Part shown: positions 55,701-64,000 of the stretch, piece by piece
Numbering within the stretch: the stretch's first letter is position 1
Layout of the letters: the number at the start of each line of letters is the position of its first letter
Assembly: GCA_016647705.1 (NCBI GenBank)
Contig: JAENRU010000485.1
Coordinates: 372,001-436,000 of the forward strand
Reading direction: 5' to 3'
Length of the DNA stretch: 64,000 bases
DNA from: Eucommia ulmoides
Lineage: Eukaryota > Streptophyta > Magnoliopsida > Garryales > Eucommiaceae
Translations under genes and position numbers: made by a program
The notes under the pieces: model-generated
The model's input: only the letters and a program-made list of their open reading frames with translations
Told to the model about the DNA's origin: nothing
Database searches by the model: none

Positions 55701-58700
55701 TGTTTAATTTTGAATATCCCTTTTATTTTTATAGATGGGTATTAAAATACCCTTCCTCCAGTCGTTAGATATTCTCTTAGTACTTAAAATGTTATTAAAA
55801 AGTCTAGTTAACCACTCTATCCCAATATCTCTCAAACTTTTCCATACCTCTATAGGGATTTCACCTGACCCTACTGCTTTTCCAATTTTCATCTTGCTTA
55901 GTGTTATTCTAATTTTCGAAGCCCTAATTTTTCTATGAAACCTATAAATCCTATATGAAGATAAACTACACAACTCTAGTCTAGATTCTCTAGTGTTGTT
56001 CTCATTAAATAAATTATAAAAATAATTTCTCTATCGTTCCACAATCTCCTCATCATTCACTAGGATATTTTCATCAGTGTGTTTGATGCATCTGACACTT
56101 CCAATATCTCTAATCTTTCATTCACGCCGCCTAGCAATTTTAAATATATCATTCTCTCCCTCTTTTGTATCTAACTTTTGATACAAATTGTTGTATGCCC
56201 TAAATTTTGATTTCTTAATTACTTTTCTTGCCTCCGTTTTTGCATTTTATACTTCTCCAAACTCGACATTTTTTTCACTCTTTATAAGCTATTTTCAAGT
56301 CTTGAACAACTTTTTGAACCTCCTCATTTCACCACTAACTTTCCTTATATCGTGGTCCTCCTCTTATACAAACTCCTAAAACTTTTCTTTCTATCACTCT
56401 AATACGACTCACCATATCATTTCACATTTTGATCACCTCCTCGTGTCTCTTCTATAACTCATCATTGCTATTTTTATCCTTAAACAACTCATTTTTTTCA
56501 CCTTTTAGATCTCTCTAACGTATCCTTGCATGTCTACTTATATTAGACTCCCGTTTCCACACCTGAAACTTCAAATCGATTACCGTTAATTTATGTTGGG
56601 TAGTAATACTCTCTCTACGTATGATTTTACAGTTCTTACATATTAAACGATCACTGTTTTAGTGAGGACAAAATCTATTTGGCTATTCTTTTGTCCACTC
56701 TTAAATGTGATAAGGTGTTCATCCCTCTTACTGAAACATGTATTTAGAAGAACTAAATCATATGCCATAACAAAATCTAAAATCATCTCACCCATTGTAT
56801 TTTTCTCCCCAAATCCATAACCACCATGTACTTTCTTGAAAGCCCCTCTTTTCTTCCCTACGTGTCCATTCAAGTCTCCTCCAATAATTTTTTTTTGTTA
56901 GGTATACTTTGAATGACTTCATCTATGTTCTCCCAAAATTCTTGTCTAACATCTTTCTGCAGTCCAACTTGGGGAGGGTACATGTACGACCAGGTTTTTA
57001 CGCTCATATATTGAGTACTCGCAAATGCATGATGTCTAGTTTTAATATAGTGGATCTTTAAGATCAGATATCGTTCCCACGGGGACATGTTGAATAATTG
57101 AATACCGCAATTTGCATAGTCTCATATTATCCAGACGGTTCATGAAATATTTAAAATTAAACTAATTAAAATTAAGCTAAACTACAATTAGTGGGTTAAT
57201 CCAAACTAAGTGATTACCTAGGGATTGGTTTCGTTCACTTAATACATGTTTGATTTCGGTTAGTTAACTATATCTAATTCACTTGAAAACTACCAAATCC
57301 GGCTTAGAAGTAGATATGTATTTTCTACCTATCAGTACACACTAAGAGTGGACGTTTCTTTGTGTTTTTTTGTTTCTGGTATCATAAATTAAAAAAAACA
57401 ATTTTAGAACAATGGTCGTTACCAAACATGTTTCTATTCTCAGAATATTCCTGAACGGAAACAGAACTCTCATCCCAATTTATTGGAAGTAGAAACAAAA
57501 AACAGAAAGACTAACCAAACACCACCTACATAACCCATCTCTGCTATATTTTTTCTTTTCATGTGATTACATTTATTTGTGGTTTACTTTAATGTTTGTA
57601 GTGCCATTCATTAAGCACATTCGAGAAAAGAAGTTGATGCATCACCAAGCAATCCAACTTGTCAAATCCTTGTGCAAGCAGATTGAATCGTTAAATAACT
57701 CAGAAGCGTACTCATCACATTACATCACGCCAGTCCTTTTGGCAGCAAGGTTGGGCATTCCCGAGGTGGTAGAAGAGATTGTGGAGGCCTTCCCAAGTGC
57801 GGTATGGTGCTACAACAAAGACAAACATAGGGTATTCCAAGTGGCAGTTCTTAACCGGTGCGAAAAAGTTTTTAACCTTAGTTATCAGATGAGTGGGTAC
57901 AAATGGTGTATAGCACAAAATGTTGATGACAAGGGTAGTAATATTTTGCACTTGGCTGGAAGGTTGGCTCCACTGCACAAACTCCGCCTTGTTTCTGGCG
58001 CGGCTTTACAAATGCAACGTGAGATACAATGGTTTAAGGTAACACCTGATCCCCTTCTTATTTCAAGCATGGTCAATGGTATTTTATCTCCTTGTGATGT
58101 ATTTAAATTACACTAGTCCCCCGTACTATTTCTATAAGCAATTTGTTGGGGGTATGTGCGTACGATGTGTACATAAGCTCGAGGGAGTTGTGTGCTTATA
58201 AAAATAGTACGTGAAAGTAAAATGCATTTCATGTAAACTATACCTTACACAAGAGGTCTAGCTCTGATACAATGTGGAAGCTCGATGGGTCTAACTCACT
58301 CTTAAAAGATGTTTTGGGGGATGAGGATTACCCTTGGTTTTATGTATAGCTCTAAGGATGAGATAATACAAGTGAGGTGGGATTCAACACTTGTTATTGA
58401 TCATTCGATACAGTATATTTTGGTTGAATTGGCCTATTCACCTTCCTAAACACTGGGATAGAGATATCAATGAAGTTAAGGGAAAAGGGCCTTCGACCAG
58501 TGGCGTATATATTGACCAAGGTGGCAAGGTGGGCTTGAGCACACCCTCTTCGGTTAAAGTCTCTTTTCTTGCTACAGTCTTCTAATGTTGCATCAAGCCC
58601 TCCAAATCTATGAAAAACACAACACCCAATGTCTAATATCATTTTAGATCCTCCTAAAATTGTAACCATATTATAAATACAAATCTCAATGTAAAACTGA

Positions 58701-59528
58701 AAATTCCCTAGGGTCAATTATGAAGGTCTACATGAAACACTTTATTAAAACATAAATTTGAGTTTTTCCTTGATATCTTCAAAATTATTCCGATTTAGTT
58801 TTTCTTTTGTTATAGATAAATATATTATAATTATTAGCCCCTCTATATTAATTTTCTAAATCTGTCACTACCTTTCCCTAGTCATAACCTATGATATATT
58901 TATTATTATTCAGGAAGTAGAGAAGTTTGTACGTCCTCACTACAGGGAGATGGAGAACAACGACAAGGAGACCCCATCAATGGTATTCACGCGGGACCAC
59001 AAAGACTTGGTAGTTGAAGGAGAGAAATGGATGAAAGATACTGCAAATTCATGCACCATTGCAGCAGCACTCATTGCCACTGTCGTATTCGCTGCGGCCA
59101 TAACTGTGCCAGGCGGTAACAACGGAGACAACGGCTTCCCCTTATTCTTAAATAGAAGAGTCTTCATGGTCTTCTTTTTCTCGGACGCGATATCTCTATT
59201 CACTTCTTCCACTTCCGTGTTGATGTTCTTGTCGATTCTCACTTCCCGCTATTCAGAACAAGATTTTCTCTTTGTTTTGCCAAAAAGGTTGGTTTTTGGT
59301 TTGCTTACGCTTTTTGTATCAATTACGGCCATGATGATAGCTTTTAGTACAGCTATATATCTTGTGTTTGGGCATAGAAGGGCATGGATATTTGTTCCTA
59401 TTGCAGCATTGGCTTGTCTTCCAGTCACTTCATTCGTCACTTTGCAATTCCCTCTTCTCTTCGACGTCGTCTCTTCGACATATGGTCGTGGAATTTTCGG
59501 CAAGCAAAGCGATCGTCCATACTATTGA
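51700..59528 (+). CDS. Ankyrin-repeat membrane protein with PGG domain (ACD6/ITN1-like), seven exons
   Basis: Proposed exons: 51700-51739, 51969-52490, 53637-53786, 53978-54106, 54181-54228, 57602-58038, 58914-59528. All introns are GT-AG, every phase agrees, and the joined frame is 1941 nt (646 aa plus TGA). The start MAASSSAQSLGNG is in a good context. Residues 25-190 are ankyrin repeats (PLYKAALSGDW, NGETALQIAATTGK, NGDTALNLCAVVGD, RGNFPIHKAAQNAQ). A linker with QRMHAML and HHQAIQLVK and further ankyrin repeats (TPVLLAARLGI, NILHLAGRLAP) follow. The last exon holds the PGG domain (AAITVPGGNN) and four hydrophobic membrane helices. Arabidopsis relatives act at membranes in defence and salt/ABA signalling; the role here is inferred only at family level. 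Exon 4 (53978-54106) is the least conserved part. Exon 5 is only 48 nt. Intron 5 (3373 bp) contains three nested mobile elements. Confidence 0.8.
52491..53636 (+). other. Intron 2 of the ankyrin gene
   Basis: Donor gtaagc at 52491 and acceptor ttacag at 53631-53636. It contains (AT)n runs at about 52697-52720 and 52759-52786. The segment tccctttattttttattttt is duplicated around the second run. A SINE lies at 52830-52990. Confidence 0.75.
52830..52990 (+). mobile_element. Au-type SINE, 5'-shortened
   Basis: Carries the pol III B-box region gacctgaaggtcgcgggttc then ga, followed by ggaaacaagctcttgcacaa, aatagacctaagtggtctag, and accctgcgcatagcgggagc then ttt, ending in ggactgccctttac. This is the order of the widespread angiosperm Au SINE. 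The 5' A-box part is not recognisable, so the copy is truncated or eroded. It lies in the transcribed orientation in intron 2. Confidence 0.75.
54444..57349 (-). mobile_element. RTE-type LINE, 5'-truncated and decayed
   Basis: On the minus strand: endonuclease part (57350 to about 56600; YPPQVGLQKDVRQEFWENID, NGHVGKKRG, NSQIDFVLT), reverse transcriptase (about 56000-54900; KIGKAVGSGEIPIEVWK near 55900, catalytic FADN.. near 55220), and a C-terminal RENDLQWFGYVHKRPIEAPV then RGRGKPKKTW (54821-54516). The element has many stops and frameshifts. The 3' end at 54443-54455 is a short (TTG)n-type run, as in plant RTE elements. The 5' end is truncated in the endonuclease domain near 57349. A solo LTR (56983-57334) interrupts the endonuclease part. 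Confidence 0.8.
56983..57334 (-). mobile_element. Solo LTR, short form of the C family
   Basis: On the minus strand starts TGATAGGTAGAAAA and ends CGTACA, flanked by the exact 5-bp duplication GTACA (56978-56982 and 57335-57339). 352 bp long. It aligns with solo LTR C at both ends (ctaagccggatttggtag, aaacatgtattaagtgaac, cgtgggaacgatatctgat, tgcatttgcgagta) but lacks about 1.07 kb of the middle, including the CCTAGG palindromes. Confidence 0.85.
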
Positions 59529-60189
59529 AATGTGTGCAGGCTTATCTTTCATTTCACAAATTGTACTATTTTTCTATTGGATAATTTTAGAATAGTTATA
59601 GTTTAGTTGTTTTAATAGTAAAGATAAGAAGACACATAATTTTGCTGGCCAAGAATTTTAATTTTAGTTCGGATGTTATTTTTTATTGACTAATTATGCA
59701 TGGTTCTTGTTCACGATTACTTTGTATAAAATTGTGTTCGGTTTTTGTTCTTGAAACAAACGTCACTAATTATGTATGATTTCATACAAAGACAACGTGT
59801 TAAATCTAATATTACACTTTAGAGTTGTCATATTTTCATTTATTGACTATAAATTTGTGTTCTTTTTCGTAATAATTCTATCAAGAAAATATATATATAT
59901 ATTTTACAGAGAACAAACTAACCTTAATTTTTTTTCTTTCTTTTTTTTCAAAAATCTCTGTCGTTCCATCAACCGAATCTATTGTTCTATCAAGGAATTT
60001 TCCCCTAGTAAGATAACACTTTTTATTCTAGTGTTCTTTTGATATGTGCTAGAGCCTTAATCATAATATCAAATGATAACACATTTTATTGGACATGTAA
60101 ATTTCAAAACAGTGATTCTAACAATGCACATGTTCCACATTAAAAATATGTGAACATATATCAATGAATAATATCATATCTAAGGGAGA
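59529..60189. other. 3' flank of the ankyrin gene
   Basis: AT-rich, would contain the 3' UTR. The frame at 59776-60042 is hydrophobic because of T-rich sequence and is not supported as a gene. Confidence 0.5.
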
Positions 60190-60436
60190 ATATCGGTTGG
60201 GCTGGTTGGGGATTGTGATTTTTTTGGGACGACCAATCGGGGTATTTGGGTCGAGTAACCCGACCGATCCGACCCCTGAAACCCAAATATTTTTCGAGTT
60301 TCAGGGTGCTGCGGGCGGGTTACGGGTTTGGGCTTATGGGGTTTATTTTTTATTTTTTAAAAATCCAACATGCTGGTTGTGCATGTGTTTTGGGCTTGTT
60401 TTTGGGCCTTTTTTTGGGCTATTCAATTTATTATAG

Positions 60437-60902
60437 AAAAGATCAATTTATTTGGCCAACAACTTACAAAATTGTTAATTTCATTCAACAAGTTTATAAT
60501 TAAAACACAACAATAACTTCAAAAATTACAAATAAAAAAACAAGATAACAAATTAAGAACACTACCAAACCTATAACATATTAGGCCAACAACACCAAGA
60601 AACTAAGAACGCCGAAACAACAATATCAATCACTAAATCAAAGCAAAAATAACAAATTATAAACTTCAACAACCACCGGCTCTTCAAGAATACTACGAAG
60701 CCACTAACAAATTAGGCCAACAATAAGAAACTAAGAACACCAAAACAACAATACCAATTACCAAACCAAAGCAAAAATAACAAATTCTAAACTTCAACAA
60801 CCACCGGCTCATCAATGTTGGCATCTTCCGTAATCCCAACACATAAATTGAGAGGATTATTAATAATTAGATAAACAAAAATAAATGAAAAATAAATAGA
60901 AA
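60437..60902. other. 3' noncoding part of the hAT element
   Basis: A/C-rich DNA with two direct repeats of about 110 bp: gccaacaacaccaagaaact and gccaacaataagaaact (60583 and 60715), each followed by aagaac, aacaacaatatcaat or similar, aaagcaaaaataacaaatt and acttcaacaaccaccggctc. No gene. Confidence 0.65.
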
Positions 60903-63016
60903 TTAAAATAATTTAAATTTACCCGAAGTAAGATTCTCAAACACTTCAACATCATCTATTGCTTCCCTAAGGCTAATTTTCTTCGCTGAAGAATGAAACC
61001 AATCTTGAGCACAAATTAGAGCCTCTATCGTTTTGGGTGACAGTGAATGCCGGAAAGGATCTAGTATGCAACCCCCTGTGCTAAATGCCGATTCCGAGGC
61101 AACGATAGACACGGGAATTGCAAGAACATGTCGTGCAAGAATAGAAAGAATACAATATCTAGGGGTATTCAATTTCCACCAAGCTAATACATGAAACCCT
61201 TCTACATTTTCTTCCACCCTCTCCACAAGATACCGGTCTACCTCATTTTGGTTTTCTAGTATGCCTACCCTCTCCAAGTGTTGCTTGTACCCCAAAAACC
61301 TCATTGCCTTTCATTCCATTGGGCCACTACTAGATACCTCTTGCTCCAATGGTTGACTTGACCTTGGATTGTTAGAAGTAAACCCCATTATGAAGCGTGA
61401 AATACGAATCATATAAATGGAAAAGAACGGACTTTACCTTGTTAGTCATCTCATTAGCTTTCACATAGTCAAATAATGATCCAAAACAATATTCAACATA
61501 AGTCAACATGAAACGGGGAACAAGAACTAACCCGACAAATAACAACAAATTCATCTTCTCAAATTTTTCTCAATACTTGTTAAATTTAGTTTTCATGTTT
61601 TGCGCCATTAAGCTTAAGCAAGGTGCACCCCTATTACATTCTTCCTCAATTGTGACTTGGATATGAACATAATCTCAAAATAAAATCATTGTAAGTTACA
61701 TGTCTAGAGCCCGACAAATGAACGGTAGTATCATAGAAAACTTTAAGAAATTTGGTGAATAATTGAACCTTATCCCAATCCTCCTATTCGGGAGGCCCTA
61801 AAAGTGTTCTCTTCGATCTCCTACTAATCTCTTCATTTTTCTCATTATCATCTTCTTCGGTGATACTAGGAAGAAAATTGGTATCTTCTTCTTCCAATCG
61901 GCTAAATGCTTTTTGGATTTTTTCTACTCTCTCTAACATCAAGTATGGATAGTTCCACCTTATGGGCACATCTAAACATACTTGCGCTTTACACTCAATC
62001 TTTTCTATCTCCAAGCATAGCTAAATTTTGCATTCATTGCGGAGAAGACCTCACATAACGAACAACATTTCTTACCTTCACAATGGATTCATCCACTTCC
62101 TTCAAACCATTACAGACAATAAGATTCAAAATATGAGCACAACATGTCACGTGCAAGAACTCATGCTCTAAAATTGTACCAACTCTATCCTTAGTTTTTC
62201 TTTTCAAGTATTGAATTTCACCATTATTCAAACTAGCATTATCGATGGTGACTGGGAGAATATTGTCTATCCCCCAATTCAGCAAACACATCTCAATCAT
62301 TTTACCAAGCACCTCACCTTTGTGGCTTTCCACTATGAAAAAGTTAAGAATTATCTTATGCATATTCCATTCACTATCAATGAAATATGCCGTGAGACAA
62401 ATGTAATTTAAATTTTGGATCGAAGTCCATGTGTCTATGGTGAGACAAACTCTTTGAGCTAGAAGAGCATTTTTCAACTTCTTTCTCTCTCTCTCGAATA
62501 AATCTCAAAACAATCTTTAGCAATTCTAATACGACACATAATTTTTGTCCATTTAGGACAAACAACACGCATAAACCTACGAAACCCCTTACCCTCAACA
62601 TGACGGAAAGACAACTTGTCTATAATCAACATCTTAGTCAAAGCTCTACTACAGTCCTCAACACTAAATTTTACAGCCGTCAAACTCCTAATAGAACTTT
62701 TCACTATCGATTCATCTTTTGGTTTAAAACCTAGTGTGGTTTGAGATGGGTCTCGTATAGTAGACTGATATTCCTTACATTTGTACTGTAAATGAGACTT
62801 CATTGACCCCTTTCCATGCCTTTTGGTATGACAGTGATATGTGACCAAACAATGATTATAAGCTGTTTTTTGTTTTTTGGGGTCAATCTCAAGTGGGTTT
62901 ACGACATTGAAATGGTCCCAAACATAAGACCGTTTCTTGCCGCTAGGATCGTTGGGTGCAAGTGGTGGCTTTTCAATAGTAGTATCTTTCGTATGCTCTT
63001 TATCGTGCTCAACCAT
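60903..63016 (-). pseudogene. hAT transposase (RICESLEEPER-type), broken
   Basis: 63016-62474: N-terminus with BED-type zinc finger region (SYVWDHFNVV, then KRHGKGSMKSHLQYKCK). 62477-62034: catalytic core with LTIDTWTS, VTIDNASLN and HVTCCAHILNLIV. 62014-61784: VPIRWNYPYLML segment. 61304-60903: hAT dimerisation domain (ILARHVLAIPVSIVASESAF, then RHSLSPKTIEALIC). Intact homologs cut and paste the element. The frame is lost at a GA run near 62490 (SRERERS, then stop), again near 62030, and several more times between 61780 and 61310. Confidence 0.85.
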
Positions 63017-63930
63017 TTAACAATCTAACAAAAAACTAAGTATACAAAAATTAATTTTGGAACTGTTTTCTTTGTTTTTTTTATTTTCTGGTATGTTTAT
63101 TGTTTGGTATTCTAATAAATATACTAAAATTAAAAAGAAAAAATACTCATTTACAACCGTTCTTCAACCAACAATGCATAAACAGTAAACACATCTAATT
63201 TAGGCATGTTAATGAAATAACAATTAAATCAAAACAACCAACAATGCATACACACATCAAAAAGTCTTGGTTACAAATCAACCAACGATCTAAGAAAATG
63301 AAACTTACCTAAAACATTAATAGAACTGCAAGTAGACTTTCAAGTCAGAAAGTCACCAAGAAACTAGCAGAGAAAATACAGGGAAAGAGATAAAAGTGAG
63401 AACATGGAGAACAAAATTAGACCTAAACAGAGAACGAAAACTGAACAAAAACTATAAACTTTAAACACTAAACTAATAGTTCTAAAAAATCAAACCAATA
63501 AAACATTAAAAACCCTAACTAGAAACTTACAAAACCGGACCAAATACTTGGACAAAAGCGATCTTCTCTATTGAGGAAGTGATCTTGGCTGTGGTAGAAG
63601 CGATTCAAGGGATCTTGACCGGAGCCCGGAGGTCGGAACACGATCGGTGAAGAATGAAAAGAGAGATCGAGAGAATACTCAAAGAGAAAATAGAGGTCGA
63701 GAGGGGCAGCGACGATTAAGAGAGCGAGTGATCAGATTAGGGTTATGGGTATATAGCTGGAGGGATATTTTGGTAATTTAAGACATACTCGGTCAGGTTA
63801 CGGAACATACCTGATCCGAATACTCTATATTTTCGGTACAGGCGGGTCGGGTCTGAAGCAAAAAAATATTAACAATTCCGACCGAAACTGAGTAGGTCGG
63901 GTCGGGATGGCGGTTATTTATTTAACTCCT

Positions 63931-64000
63931 AATCATATCTGATACCCTAACAATACTAAATGATGCATGCCTACTACCAACTAGTCATGTAAAATGAACA
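63931..64000. other. Window end
   Basis: Short AT-rich flank beyond the hAT element. Nothing recognised. Confidence 0.5.

Larger units (their letters stand above)
54252..57527 (+). mobile_element. MITE-like element copy 3, split by LINE
   Basis: Left half 54252-54443 (atggttactatttccattcc, attttagaattaatgtacaa, cacccacaaaactatttcca) and right half 57350-57527 (ggtcgttaccaaacatgttt, ctaaccaaacaccacc) match copy 1 in the same orientation. The RTE LINE lies between the halves. The left end is about 20 bp downstream of the exon 5 donor (54229) and the right end about 75 bp upstream of the exon 6 acceptor. Confidence 0.7.
60190..63930 (-). mobile_element. hAT transposon, decayed
   Basis: GC-rich ends (gggtcgagtaacccgaccga and cgggtttgggc at 60240-60330; cgggtcgggtctgaag and gtaggtcgggtcgggatgg at 63845-63910) flank an hAT transposase gene on the minus strand. 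Exact inverted ends and the 8-bp target duplication could not be fixed. A TATA-like tatatacc (about 63750), a leader with GTAAGT donor (about 63525) and an acceptor-like ttgttag (about 63030) suggest a 5'-UTR intron before the ATG at 63016. Confidence 0.75.

Noticed and set aside
59776-60042. Small membrane protein gene
   Set aside because: The hydrophobic composition follows from T-rich DNA; no homolog pattern or promoter is seen.

Overview
The window is nuclear DNA from a eudicot plant. Evidence: Tat-lineage Ty3/gypsy elements with a second RNase H and an antisense ORF, an Au-type SINE, RTE LINE, hAT, CACTA and Mutator-like transposons, CC-NB-ARC-LRR resistance genes, and a split ankyrin/PGG membrane-protein gene with normal GT-AG introns. 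The sequence is AT-rich outside the retroelements. I cannot name the species.

Layout. 1-6395: 3' part of Tat element A (end of RNase H, integrase, a 75-bp higher-order repeat, an antisense ORF, the 3' LTR). 6396-7344: GA-rich spacer. 7345-about 17500: Tat element B, which lacks its 5' end and is split by solo LTR C (9481-10906, 5-bp target duplication). 17575-18893: two long-TIR MITE copies in opposite orientation. 19210-20446, 23738-23955 and 37697-38375: three blocks of one 160-175 bp satellite, separated by transposons (a CACTA remnant, a 1849-bp Mutator-like element) and by NLR1. 24831-28432 (minus): NLR1, a decayed CC-NB-ARC-LRR gene. 28990-36383: solo LTR E, itself split by element D (29359-34089), a young non-autonomous Tat-type element with 800-bp LTRs. 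36389-37696: 3' end of a CACTA element. 38483-40484 (minus): NLR2, which keeps an open CC-NB-ARC reading frame but lost about 1.6 kb of its LRR region. 40.5-51.7 kb: intergenic DNA with duplicated segments and transposon remnants. 51700-59528 (plus): a seven-exon ankyrin-repeat/PGG gene whose splice phases all agree. 60190-63930 (minus): a decayed hAT element.

How the parts relate. NLR1 and NLR2 are paralogs in the same orientation, and each has the same satellite downstream of its 3' end, so they probably share a duplicated unit later pulled apart by insertions. The ankyrin gene carries a three-layer nest in its fifth intron (MITE, then RTE LINE, then solo LTR) and still has intact splice sites and frame. 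The 352-bp solo LTR in that nest belongs to the same family as solo LTR C 47 kb away.

I found no clearly new biological system. The best candidates for follow-up are the truncated NLR2, the promoter-bearing antisense ORFs of the Tat elements, the exact tandem repeats and perfect GC-rich hairpins inside elements A and D, and the ankyrin gene that tolerates a nested intron. Splice sites, element ends and family names come from reading the sequence, not from database searches.
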